A model generated the notes under the pieces. That model made no database searches, was not told the origin of the DNA, and saw only the letters and a program-made list of their open reading frames with translations. Below, one piece after another: positions 1-12,500 of a stretch of 64,000 bases of DNA. The DNA lies in assembly GCA_003439945.1 (NCBI GenBank), contig QVRM01005989.1, positions 62,001-126,000 on the forward strand. Reading direction: 5' to 3'. The translations under genes were made by a program, and so were the position numbers. This stretch comes from Dermanyssus gallinae. Lineage: Eukaryota > Arthropoda > Arachnida > Mesostigmata > Dermanyssidae. Each line of letters opens with the position of its first letter. Position 1 is the stretch's first letter.

Positions 1-69
1 CGACAACATTCTACAATTGCTGTCATTCTGCTTGATGCAAACGCCCTTTCGTCAGACTTAGTTATTCAG

Positions 70-389
70 CGCACTCCGAAGCAACACTATATGAATTCGC
101 TGTTTACAGTGGAGAAGGTGCGGATCGTGCGCGGGCTACCCAGGAATAAGGGTAGTGGTCTTGATGGGATCTATTACGAGTATTGGGTTTAGTCGTCCGA
201 TGTTTTAGTAGGGGAGCTGTGTAATCTGTTTAATCAGGTATTCAACGGGGGACCATACTTTAGCCTTGGCACGGGGCCACGCTTTCGTTGATATTCAAGG
301 AAAAAATGGCGGCAACGTGGACAACTTAAATCTCAACCAGAGTATCGCGCCGGAACATACTTTATTAAAATCCTTGTTAAGTTGATTAT

Positions 390-441
<52 letters not shown>

Positions 442-1560
442 ATAATAAGTACAGTTTTTATTATGAGAGCAAGTGAAACGACAATTGTCTCCTGGGAACG
501 TGTGCACGTGGTATATATATATATATATATATATTTTTTTTATAAGTTGAATATATCGAGGGTATTTCCAACTGTGGAGAAGGCCTCCCTACCTTCGGAG
601 CCAGTCAGGTTTAGGCTGGGTCGAGGTATATAGGACGCGACCCATGTACTTCAGTCGGTTGTTTGAGCGAGTGTTGGCTGTACTCGGGGGTGAATTGTAC
701 GCCGTCTTAATTAATTTTGTCAAGGTGTTTCACAAAGTTCTCTTCACTTACTAGTCGATTCATTTTGACACGTTGGAGTGGGTGGTTCCTTTTTACGAGT
801 ACTCTACAGCTTTTTTGCTGAAAGTGTTGAAATAAAAATAAAGGCCGAAAGCCCATTGCAGCTTCAGTCAAAATGTAAGGATCCCATACAGGGACCCCCT
901 CAATTGTCTGGCTTTTTTTTACTCATCGCGGACCTAGCCCGTCATGTGCAGGAGGAGTTTAGAAAAGCCGTCGTCGTCAGATGCGGATGAAATAGTAGTA
1001 GACCACTGGGACCGCGAATCGCCACCCGTAGAATTGTCAGCGACGTAGAAACTTACTTTCGTTAAAAGGCCCTGCAAAAAAATTCGCGGAAGACGAACGT
1101 CATTAAGTTTCGCCGTGACGAAGAAGGATGCATAGAGATGGTCGGCGTTGGTTGTCCCACTTTGAGGTGGGAGATGACATTGAGAGGAAAGTCTTGATTG
1201 AAAAGAACTTGCTGCTAGCATTGGATTCAGGTTGAGAAAGCTGTGCTATACGTGTCTCAGTTATATTTGGCCGAAAATTGAGACGCCAGATTTTCGCCCA
1301 GAGACGGCTTTCTTGGGGATTTGCAACCCATTATGTGAATCCTGGGTACTGCTTCGTAGTGCTTAATGTTCATCTATGTTATCTAACATTGACCCTGCAG
1401 TCTTTTGGGACGTATCTGCATTTGAAGCAGCGAATTTGGGCTGGTCATGCCGCGGTACAATTCCTTTCCGTATGGCTAAAACTCAGGAATAGTGAATACT
1501 GTGGCACCGAGACCATTTGGTCTATGTGATACCGCGTCCGGGCAAGATGTGTGTGTCGTA
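70..1560 (+). mobile_element. Degenerate L1/Tx1-like non-LTR retrotransposon (RT remnant)
   Basis: Conceptual translation with frameshifts and stops shows reverse-transcriptase landmarks in the expected order. At 99-240 there is a palm N-terminal segment (NKGSGLDGIYYEYW, then ELCNLFNQVF). At about 310-375 there is GGNVDNLN, resembling the KGGNVDDLNNWRPI block of L1/Tx1-type elements. At 700-960 there is INFVKVFHKV (the D-x-x-K-A-F-D block) and RDPLNCLAFFLLIADLA (the QGDPLSPLLF block). A C-terminal region probably continues to about 1550. The copy is interrupted by a (TA)n palindrome at 385-446 and a second (TA)n at 512-532. It is dead. Clade assignment is from remembered motif style only. Confidence 0.55.
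385..446. repeat. 62-bp perfect palindrome centred on (TA)n
   Basis: The left arm ATTATCAACAAAT and the right arm ATTTGTTGATAAT are exact reverse complements on either side of an uninterrupted (TA)n core, so the whole segment is self-complementary. It lies inside the degenerate reverse-transcriptase remnant. Confidence 0.9.
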
Positions 1561-1732
1561 GCAATCTTTGAGGTCACTCTGGGAGCATTTTAGTAATGTA
1601 TGACTAGGTGTCTGCCCAGGTTTTTTTAGGAGTTCAGTGTAAGTGCCACTTCGGGTGTTCCGTTTCTGGTGAATCCTTTGAAAATGTTATTCGGCTCGAT
1701 GAAGTGTTCTTAATATAAAATGGTGACCTGTG

Positions 1733-1815
1733 TATTTAGGCATACATGTCAAGCGATTAATAAATCTCTCTCTCTATATATATATGTAAATGTTCAACTG
1801 TCAATACTTATCTCT
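1733..1815 (+). repeat. Left copy of ~77-bp direct repeat flanking R1-like element
   Basis: The sequence from TTTAGGCATAC through GCGATTAATAAATCTCTC to CAATACTT recurs at about 4292-4375 with scattered substitutions and the same orientation. It carries an AATAAA signal followed by a TC/TA-rich stretch. It therefore looks like the 3' end of a + strand element, possibly the L1-like remnant just upstream. A third, weaker relative lies at 36484-36525. Confidence 0.8.
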
Positions 1816-4335
1816 CATAACAGTCTCCACAAAATTAGAGCCCGCCTCCCAGCTTTTTTCGAGCTGAGCATCCCTGAGAGTAGGTCACTCGTCGTATTGC
1901 ACTGCACGTCTAGTCGTGAGCAGGTTGTCTGTCTCGTGATCTCAAGAGCTCTGCATGCAAAAAGCGTGTGGTCCACGTCGTCGGTCTCGCCGGCATCGCA
2001 CAAGACACATATGTCTACTTCAGTCTTCCCAATCTTCACCATGTAGGTCTGGAAGCTGCCATGACTGGTGAGAACTTGGGTTAGGTAGTACGTCGTCTCC
2101 GCGTACTCGCATCGGTACCATTTGATGAGATCTGGGATTATTGACCTCGTCCACGACCCTGGTGCATCTCGTTTAGCCCCAGTCCACTCAGCCTCCCAGA
2201 TTTCCAGAGTTTTTATTCTTGCATCGTCTTTTTTAAGTGTCTGGTCCCGGTATAAGAGGATATTCTCCTCTATCCGTTTTGGCCAAGGTATCATGCGGGA
2301 AATTACCAGCACAGCGTCTGTAGACACCGTCCTGTACGCTCTGGCGATCCTGATGGCCAGCACTCTCTGCGCCTTCCTTAGCTTTTTCTTATTCTTCTTG
2401 GTCTTCAGTGCAGCTGGTCCCCACACTGCTGACCCGTAGAGCAGAATTGAATCAGCGACTGATGCTAGAAGACGGCGCTTTTTCTCCGAGGGCCCTCTTG
2501 TTCTTGGCATTAGCCTGGCGAGCTTGCTTGCAACCTGATGCGTTTTGGCCGTTGCATAATCAATGTGGGCTGTACAGCTTAAGTTTCTGTCGAGCATAAC
2601 GCCCAGGTATTTGACCTGCTTGTGTATCTGGATCATGTGACCGTCCACACGGATATCCAGCTCTCGGCAGTGCTTTCTACCAATAAGCAAAACCGCCTCG
2701 CTCTTTTCCGGTGCATTAGGTGGTGCGACTTCATCCACCGGCTAACCCCATCTAAGGCGTCATTTGCTCGGTCCTCCAACAGCTCCGCATACTTGCTAAT
2801 GGGCTGGAGCGTTGACCTTCCTTTACGAAACCCGTACTGATCCTCTGAGAGCGAGATTTGCTTTTCCTCGATTGCGTCATTGAGTCTGCTCGCGAGTATT
2901 GACTCCACGGCCTTGGCAACTGTATCAAGAAGACAGATGGGCCTGTAGGCTGAGGCCGAGCATGGCTCCTGCCCCGGCTTTGGGATAAGAGTCAGGCGGG
3001 CCTTCTTCCATTCTTCTGGAAACCGTCCCTCTCTTAGAAGTGCGTCTACGACCGTTTTAAAGGCCGATGGGCACTCCTTCATTAGACATTTGATCGCCTC
3101 CGGGGGTATGCCGTCGGGTCCTGAAATAGGGTCTCTGTCTCCTCCGTCTGCACCGGAAAAAGGTGAGCCACAATGGCTTCTTCGAGATCAGGTGGGATCG
3201 TTAGAGCTCTCTTGCCCAGTTTGTCCATCACAATTTTGTAGGGCTTTCCCCACACGTCCTGCTCAATCTCCTTGATCAGTTGGTTCCAGCACCGAAGCTT
3301 ACTCTTTCTGATGGTGGTCTTCAGGTTCACGCGTGTTGCCTTGTATTCGGACCAGCGATCACCCTAGTGTATCGGCGCCGGGCTCCAATGCACTCTCTCC
3401 GTGCAGCGGCCACCTCGGGACCACCAGTACTTTGGTGCAGCGTTTCTCCGCCGCGGATGTACTGGAGCTGGCATTGCCTTCTCACATGCTTTACGGAGGA
3501 TTTTGCCTAAGCTTTTCTCGTTGAAGGTGTCCTCCAGTTTGTTACAGCCCCGAACTATCTCCTCCTTGAGCTTCTCCTTTCTCATCCTGCGAGCCGACCA
3601 TCTGGGCCTGTGGCATCCAGCGGCAGGCACCGTGCTTTTGAGTGATCCGTCGTTTGTCACCGTGTATGTAATATATCGGTGGTCACTAAGGTTCTCTTCG
3701 TGTTCGAGGACATTCCAGTTCACTACTCTGCAGGGTGTGTTCGCGGCGCTGATCGTCAGGTCTATAAAGGCTTCCTGATCTCTGCGGGCGAACGTCGCGG
3801 CCGCTTTTGGGTTGTTCATAACCAGAAGGTTCCGTTCGGCCAACCATTCAATCAGGGATTGTCCCCGAAAGTTGGTGCGCCTACTACCCCAAAGCACCGA
3901 CGCCGCGTTGAAGTCTCCCGTGATAATCTGGGCCTGATGATCCTGCGTTCTGACGCTGACGTCCAGTGCCTCAAGGTATTCTGCAAATTCCTCTTGGCCT
4001 CTGTTGGGGGAGAAGTAGCAGCTATAGAATACTGCGCCCCCATCGATCTGTATCCAGGTGAACCCCTTTCCCTGGCCCCTGTCCCGGATTGCGATGTCTT
4101 TTCGACGGTTTGTCCACCAGATCGCGGTGTCCGTTCTTTCGTCTACTGTCCATACTCTTTTGTCCGCTGCCTTTGCCAGGGCCTCGTTTGGCTCTGACAA
4201 GAGACATAGGTCAACTCCCAACCGGTCTACTGCTGCCGCAAGGAGGTTATGTGCGGCCCTGCATCTATTGAGATTAACCTGCAAGACCTTATTTAGGCAT
4301 ACGTGTCTAGCGATTAATAAATCTCTCTTTCTATA
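1815..4335 (-). mobile_element. R1-clade non-LTR retrotransposon ORF2, internally deleted
   Basis: Minus-strand order is AP-endonuclease, RT, then C-terminal zinc knuckle. The endonuclease (about 4335-3600) starts LQVNLNRCRAAHNLL, typical of the R1 clade, and keeps the LLSEPNE glutamate, the GDFNA aspartate and the SDHR histidine. The RT N-terminal part (3330-2780) contains ARLTLIPKPG, AYRPICLLDT and DQYGFRKGRST. The sequence then jumps to the thumb (RWMKSHHL, KYLGVMLDRNL), so the whole YxDD catalytic core is missing, and frame shifts occur near 3085 and 2720. The C-terminus has the C-x2-C-x8-H-x4-C knuckle (CVLCDAGETDDVDHTLFAC). No ORF1 is present. The 3' UTR seen in the copy at 16.4 kb is absent here. 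The element is inactive. Confidence 0.85.
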
Positions 4336-4375
4336 TTTATATAAATGTTCAACTGCCAATACTTGACAAAACTTA
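4292..4375 (+). repeat. Right copy of ~77-bp direct repeat flanking R1-like element
   Basis: This matches 1733-1815 over TTTAGGCATAC, GCGATTAATAAATCTCTC, AAATGTTCAACTG and CAATACTT. It abuts the endonuclease start of the R1-like element. Confidence 0.8.
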
Positions 4376-4379
4376 TCTT

Positions 4380-4997
4380 TTCTATATTAAGCAGCCCTCT
4401 TAGCGACATCAGCATGAGAAAGAGTGATACGTTTGATTGCCATTATTGCACCGGTAGGCTCCGCTTTGGCACCAAAGGCTTGGTTGCTTTCTAGGAAGAT
4501 GGAGAAATGATGAATATAAAAGTGCTGTACCAGTTTCGAAAAAAAATCCTACGCTACTGTAGCCGATCTAATCGCCTCTACCATCTTCGGGGACGACTCA
4601 GTCAGGGAACGGACCTGCCGAAAATAGTTTACCGAATTCTTCGGTGGGGACTGTAACTTGGACGATGAACCAAGCTTGAAATAACTTCTAAGTAGCTCTA
4701 TCAGAGCCACATGAGGGTTCCCTTCTCAGTCGCTACCGCCAATTTTTGTTTTTGAATTATTTGCTTACCTGCGACAAGAATAGGTCTTTTACGAGAATGA
4801 AAGCAAGTGAATAGTCTGATCTGATGGCGCAGCTATTTCCCAGGGTCAACCCAACCGAAACATCCACTCAAATAAGGTTACGTTGTGTTGTTGGTGTCAT
4901 ATCAGAGGCATCGTCCAGTTTGAACTTCCGAGATGGGAGCAGATGATTCGAACATGTATCTCTAATGCCAATAATCTCCACGAGGTCAATACAATTT

Positions 4998-5031
<34 letters not shown>

Positions 5032-5364
5032 ATCACCACGTTAAGCCGAATCTGCTACCATCTGGGTAGGACCGGGGACCAGCCTCTCCGGTCCAAATGT
5101 AAAGCTTTCTTATTCAGATAAATTCTCGCCTTATCTACTTTGCATCTAGACTCACCGTCGATTGAATTCGCCTACGCATCTGTTTCCTAAGGGCTTTCGC
5201 TTACAAACGATGCTTGTCCATTCCAAGAAGCAGGGACGATGTTAATTTATTTTTAACCTCGACGCGTTTTGCACCAGGTGCGCCTTGTAAGAGGCTAAGA
5301 GAGTTGTAAGTACCGTTGTAAGAGGGTACTCCTGTGAGGGCTCCTATACAAGCGCGGAGACACC

Positions 5365-5416
<52 letters not shown>

Positions 5417-5885
5417 TAGCCAGCTGTAACTTAACGGATGGGTTACGGCGCATGCCGAGGGCATAGTGGAACGCAGATTTCAAAAACCGCCGTGATTTAT
5501 CATACCAACAACTGCTATAAGAACACTGTGACTTGTTACTAGAGCCGTAAAGTGCTTTCGGTATCTCATAGCAACCCAAAGAAAGAGATGGAAGACTCGA
5601 GACAAGCAACTGCCATTTCGTGCGATGACTTGAAACACTGTTGTCACATCTGGTGTTATCGGATGTGTACATTTTCTATTAGTGCAACTGACGAATCGCG
5701 TTTGAATTTTTCAATAGTCGTGAATAAGCAACACGTACGCACACATAAAACATTTAATTAACATTTAAGACTTTTGAATTTTTGTTCCACTGGTAAGTGT
5801 TTTCGCAAAGGAAGCTCAGGGACATCGCATCCCTGAAACTCCCTTAGATACTCTGATTTGATTATGAAACAGAGAGATCGATGGT
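4380..5885. other. No gene recognised; (TA)n arrays at 5000-5029 and 5369-5394
   Basis: Open frames here are short and mostly read through repeats. The second (TA)n passes directly into an (AG)n run at 5395-5415. No splice-consistent coding segment was recognised. Confidence 0.5.
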
Positions 5886-5889
5886 TTAG

Positions 5890-6900
5890 GGCTGATCCAT
5901 AAGTCCGTTCGAAAAGTTGCATGCGTCGTACTGCGTAGCCCCTGGAGAGGATGAAAACTGTTCGGAGAGAATTGTTTGATTACATAACGGTAAGAGCTGA
6001 CCTGTGTTGTATTAGTACCTTGTAATTCGTTCGAATATCTAGCTCACGTAAACTGTAACGCTCGAGGGAAGATGACAGAGTTAAATGTGTAGTTTCGGCA
6101 TTTAATGCAATTTTATTTTCGGAAAGGAAAAAACGCAATCCAAGTTGCAACTAAAATATGTAAGCTGTATGACGGAGAGGCAGTTACAGATAGAACAGCT
6201 CGAAAGTGGTTTGTCCGATTTAGGAACGGCGTAACGCCCGAGACCGGCCCGGGCGCCCTTTGACAGTGGCAGCATTAACAATAGTGATCGAACGAAACCC
6301 ACACCCCTCGTTGCGAGAGATTTTGGCCATTGTCGACGTACCATATCCGTTGAAAGGCATCTCCATGCGATGCCGGGATTCGTCAGCAAGTAGGATATAA
6401 GGGTGCCGCGCGCGCTCAGCAATCGTCAACATGTCGAAAAGCGTGCGCCATCAGCTCCTAAAAAAAAGTGCAATAGTTTGAAGTAATCGGCCACAACGGT
6501 GGGCAACATCTGCTGTTCCCACATAGACTGCATCGGCAACGTAAACATCGTCATGGCAGTGAGGTGGCAGGTAGAACAATGCGAGATTGAAACTTCCTGA
6601 GGTTAGCGTTAGGTTCAACGCGTTTTGGCAGACAAAGTTGTTGCAAACGTTATGTTTTTCAACAGCGTCAGTTACAAATTGCATAAAATGCAAAAAAATA
6701 CTTGCGTAGAAAAACTGGCTACAAATGTGTGATAGGAAAGGCAAGTCAAAACAACTCGATTAGCAACAGTCGTTGTAGGTAATCGCCGAGATTTCATGGC
6801 GGACTGACGAGGTTTGAATGACATGTTGTTTTCTAGTAAACCGGTGTTCCTCGGGGGAAGGATTACCATAGACGCAAGCTGTCGCTTCTAATGGTAATGA
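5890..6900 (+). mobile_element. Degenerate mariner-family transposon
   Basis: At about 6085-6260 the + strand translation gives RKGKNAIQVATKICKLYDG, then RTARKWFVRFRNG and GPGRP. This is the N-terminal helix-turn-helix region of mariner transposases, including the WF-x-RFRNG block. The following segment (NPHPSLREILAIVDVPY) resembles the second HTH. Downstream the frame is broken by many stops and I could not identify the DDD catalytic motifs. Boundaries are approximate because no terminal repeats were found. Confidence 0.6.
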
Positions 6901-6909
6901 ACCAAAAAA

Positions 6910-7759
6910 AAAACTATGTGCCCGGTTTCACTACGATATGAGATGCTAAAAACTTTGTCGAGATACATTTGTATCGATTGTTTCGGATCTGACATACAAT
7001 GTTATATTTTCTCCTAGTTGTCAAAACATTTTAAAAGTTTAGTTGCTAGTATTGCGTTGTGTACCTTCTATACCTGAATGGTGTCTGAATTAGAGCTGTC
7101 AAATGATTGTTCCTTGAGGTTTGTTTCAACTTTTGAAGCAGAGTTATGGCACGTGTGGAGCCATGTCTGGGTGAATATTGTTGTTTGGCGCGTTTGGGTC
7201 GCAGCTAATTTTTGAAACGCCCCTCAGAAGATTGCGCTTCCGTTTTCATGTCGTACCCCGAAAATGTACGACGAAACTTCTCGATGAATACGGTTCTCGT
7301 TCCATCCAATTTACTTTTAAGATGTCACAACGTGAAAAACAAGATAACTGATTCGTTTTCTCCTATCTCGCTAAGAATGATTCGACAATTCTCCATAATA
7401 CGTTTGTCCCTAATTTGTTTCATGCGCGTTGTCATGCGCCAGCGTCGAGCAGCAAGCCGTCCGGGATGTATGGCTGAATAGATTTATTAGCATTTGCTTG
7501 ACATGTGTACCTAAATTCACATGCCAACCTGGTATATTAGGGGCGCTTACGGCAGTATAAGCAGACATGCTGATATATGGTGGCTGACCCACAGCGGCAT
7601 GTAGTTTATCAACTATTCTCGAGCATCGTTTGAAAAATAAAAAAAAACATTTCAATCAACAAAATGGTACGAACAAGCGACACCCCGGTAGATGACAACC
7701 AATACTAACGCACTACCCCCTAGACCATCATAGCCTCCATTAGATCATTGTTGGTTATA

Positions 7760-7821
<62 letters not shown>

Positions 7822-8843
7822 GTGTTCAGCCTCAGCCAACTTTTGTCCACTTGGCCTTGTTGAAAAGAAATACATTACAAATAGGGATACCCCCAACAAT
7901 AATTTAATTACCCAGCGGAGCAATGCTTACAGACATTACGAAATACAACTTAGAGCCAACAACAAGCATACGTGTAAGAAATTATTCTCGACACATCAAC
8001 TCGTACAAACGACCCAATTGGCTTCGGTCAATCAGTATAAACATATAGAGAACAAAAAAAAAACAGTTACGATATTCGATACCGCGGCGGTTGCTGAAAA
8101 TATAATACAAACTAAATAGAACTGATTAGTATTTTACTGGTGTTAGTATTGTGTGTTAGTATTGTTACGATCGTCGTTCCTACGTTATAGTAGGATTAAC
8201 ATTTCTCGAATAAGATGTCAATCAATGTGCCTCGAATATTGATGGTCCTGCGGTGTTCAGTGAGTGGCTCCTGTGTGCGCTCAGTCAGGGGGTCTTCTAA
8301 TCTCTAAGCGAATCTTCCTTTAGATGGGCACCCAGCCCGGCCTATGCATTAGTAAGACTGCTTGCTATGAGTGTAACATCACTGGATGTAACATTTGATA
8401 CAATCGGGGTTTGTTCGCAGCATTTGCAGAGTCATCATTCGCTAAAAGCCATCATATTTGCTGATGCTAGTGCTGCTAACGCCGGCATTACTTTGTCGTT
8501 AAAACTATCCAATATGCATTGCAAGGTTAATCCCCCTCGAGACCGTCATTGGCCTTTCCCGGTAGAGAAAATTTTGATGTGTACAACGTATAACGATGTG
8601 TGTGTGTGAACGCAAAGGCTGCGGGTGGCTTTAATTACTAATGTTAGTCGTTGTATAATATTCTCGTTATGGTTATCGTGGTATTTAACGAGACGTTTTC
8701 AAAGCATGTTGTATTCGTAGTAAGTTTTCAGCAGCCCGGCGGTAAGCGCATGCTATTCGTATACTTGATTTGGCGCTTACGTACGTATTTGCAGGCCTTA
8801 TTTGAACTCGGAGTGTAATGCATTTATTTACGTATGTTTTCAG
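6910..8843. other. Upstream region of TRPML; (TA)n at 7755-7820; no gene recognised
   Basis: This stretch contains a 66-bp (TA)n array and short unrecognised open frames. The region just before 8844 ends in a pyrimidine-rich tract and CAG, suggesting a 5' UTR intron for the TRPML gene. Confidence 0.4.
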
Positions 8844-8876
8844 CTTTGAGCACAGAGTCCCTCCTTAGGTCACACC

Positions 8877-9522
8877 ATGGCTACGTCGGGGGATAATTTC
8901 TGTAAGTAATAAACATAAAGATGAATTGATGATGATCAATCATAATAATACACATTCATTTTCCGTAGATTTTTTTATGTTATAAATATATATATATATA
9001 AATATATCACAATGGATGAGCTAAGCCAATGTGTTCAGTGATTCATAAATATCTTAATTATTTTTTAGTAGTTGTGCTTTTTTCATTGAGTGAGTAGTGT
9101 GGTTCGGTAGTTCAGTTTTGTTCATTGCAGGGGACAGACGGCGTCCCCCTGGTACGTGAATAATATATGACATTTATACAAGTGTCGGTAACCATAGTAA
9201 TAGTTATTATACGTTAGTTCGATAAGAGTGTACACTGACAGTGCAAGAGTAACATCTCAATTACTGTCTGGAGCCGCTTAAGTGCTACCAGGAGAATAGT
9301 ATAAGCCACTCCACGGTGTGTTGTATTGACTACGTCCTGCAAATGGCGAGCCACATATATGATTACAAATGCTGAACCATTAGCACACAAGTACTTCTCG
9401 ATTTCTCTTCACTGATCGGTACGATATTGTATGATATTTCCTCAGTGATTACTTGCTTTATCGATCATTTTGTGCTGCACTATGTATACATATGGAACTG
9501 TTTGTAATTGTACAAATTGTAA

Positions 9523-9569
<47 letters not shown>

Positions 9570-12500
9570 TACATACGGGATTAACACAAATCGGTTAGGA
9601 TGATAACACTAGTCAGCAAAGTGGCAAACACTCTGCTTACATTGTTATGCGGGGCGGGAATCACAATATCTCTAATGTTTCTAACTAAGACTAAGGGCAG
9701 AGGTTTGTCGTTTTCGAATGTCAGCCGAAGGTGCTCCGCTAATCGATCATTTGGCCGAGGCCGATGCGAATGGTGAGCAGGCTATGGTTGATATCGATCC
9801 CGCGGCTCCGAGTGACCATTCTGAGGATGGCAACTTAGATGTGTTCGAGGAGGAGCTTCAGGAACACTTTCTCACACGGTCCAGGTGGGTGAACATCGGC
9901 GCTCGTCTAGCGATATTGCTACTCTAGGGCACTTCTCCCTGAGCACAGGCTTGTCGACGATAGTGATAACGGGGTCTTGAGTGAATCAAGCTACGTCATC
10001 ATCATATATATATATATATATATATATATGCCATGAAGAGTGCTTTTATTTCGTGTTTAATGTTTTTTATGGCATATCGTTTGTTCTCAATAGGGGTTCC
10101 TCAATTAATGTGTCGTTTGATAATTCGACTTCGACGACGTTAGAGGACGCAGGAGAAGAAGAACGTGAGAACGAGTTACCTGGGGATGTTTTTCATGAGC
10201 AGCTGCTCAACCATCCTACGCAACTACGCATGTACATGAAGGTACGTTACGCATATATATATATATATATATATATCTAGACTACGTTTTTGGCTGTTAC
10301 TTGTTTTATTACATGCCATAACCATAGTTGGAATGCCATAAGGAACTGTATTATGTAGAACATAACTTTATATATTCGCTTCCCCTAACGTCAAATATCC
10401 CGAATTTGAAAATGACTTAAAACTGTATTATCCCGTTTGGTCACGTGACTTCGGGACATTCGGTGGTATTCTGAGAATGGAATGCTTCTCTTATCTATCA
10501 AATATATCGTACTGAAACACGGCGAACTTGACCTCTACTGCAGTATCAATGACAGTGTCTTACCGGTTTTACATACACACGTAACCTAGGCGTATCCATC
10601 ACACCTGATCGTAATTTTAGCTCGTATATTACCAAACTAGCGGAGGCATCATTGCGCCTTGTAATACAATTTTCCGCTTCATCGTTCTAACGGTCCCTGA
10701 TCTGTACATTCGGCTTTGTATGTTTTGGTCTGCCTAAACCTACATGTGCTCTCTTTTGTGGAAGTCCCTAATATCTAAGTTATGTACAGAAAATGAGTAG
10801 GGGAGAGCTAGACACGTTTCTGGGGCGCTGTTAAAGTTAAAGCTGATGTTTTTCGTGTAGACTGACGCTTCAAGCGTGCTGGTGCACTTTTCAGTATGCG
10901 CTCCAATAAGCTAGGAAGCCAGGAAGGCATTACTTTAAATACTATGATCCGTTTTGAAAACATAAACGGTTTATTTGGTTGGCGGATGGCGCCAAATTGG
11001 CTCATGCGAATCCGAATTGCGCTTACGCTCAGATATCCAAGGTGCGTATACCACCTTCGGCAAGAAAGATCGCAAAAGCATTGGACCCATTTTTTACCAT
11101 GTATTTTCTACATCATTATTTTAATATATGATGAACGAATAAGATGTGATGTGTCTATCTATTTTACGTAAACTAGATATGTCGTCTACGCGGCGTTAAG
11201 TTATGTACCAGAAAATCTAGGGCACGGATTTGTCAAACGAGACAGAAGAAGAAGACAGAACGAAGTTAGATGATGATATTGAAACATTAGCGCTGGACGT
11301 GTTTTTAAAATCGTGTTCAGTCAGGATGGCTTGTTTTTATGCTACAAATGCTGGATCGCTGCCGGAGCGCAAGAATCGCATAAAAAGAAAATATATGTGA
11401 AAGTGCTAAACCAATTTTAATTGTGGGCGATTTTAACCTTCCAAGAATTGATTGGCAAAATGTGTCTCTTTTAGATTCCCAAACCATGGAGGCTATTTTT
11501 ACCAATGCTTGTATAACAAACGGCTTATATCAGCAAGTGACTGAAATTACGCGTCCACCAGTGGACGCAAGAGACTCAATCAACAATGTTGGCCCAGAAT
11601 ATAGTATAAACTTAAGTGATTTATCTATTCACATAAACAGTCATCTGTCGGATGAAACAAGCTCAACTTTTACTCCTAACGAAAACCCCAAAGGAACATT
11701 GATTGATTTGGTTTTTACTACCGCTCCAGGTATAATAGAAAATATATCTGTTTTTAAATCCCCGATGCCCTCGGACCATAACGCAATTTTTTTTAATCTT
11801 TTATTCGATTCCGATTGGAAGAATCTCATCTCGATTTTAAAGATTCTAAGTCGTTTTTTAGGTATGCCAATAAGCGCTTAAAGGGCAACGAGGACATAAC
11901 GGCAATAGCGAATGCCTTTAAAAATTTATTTTCTTCCGTTTACGTGATCCAAGCAGGTCCAACGAAAGCACTTATTTTCTCCTCGCCAACGTCATCAAAG
12001 TGTCCGTATTTATTTGTGTCGGAATATAATATCTTAAAGAAAATAAATCAACTCCCATCGAAATGTAGCCTCACCCCAGACTGTATCCCTCCATTATTTT
12101 GATAAAAAAAAGTAGCGCATGTTATAACTGAGCCACTCTCATTAGTTTATGCTAGGTCCTATGAAGATGGTGTCGTGCCTGATTTTTTCAGACAATCCGT
12201 AATTACGCCTGTGCATAAAAAGGGATCCAAGTCGAACGTTGATAACTATAGACCTGTAGCACAATCATCAATAGCGTGTATATTATTTGAAAAATTACTT
12301 GTAGATCATATATTTAATTTTATGCAGTCTGAGGGAGCGCTTGACGAGCAGCAACATGGCTTTACTAAGGGCAAATCCACAGCAACGCAACTAGTTGAAA
12401 TGGTCCAAGATTGGGCCATTTATATTAACAAAAAGAAAGCATTTGATTGTATTTACTTTTATTTTTCTAAAGCATTTGACAGAGTAAACCATTTTAAACT

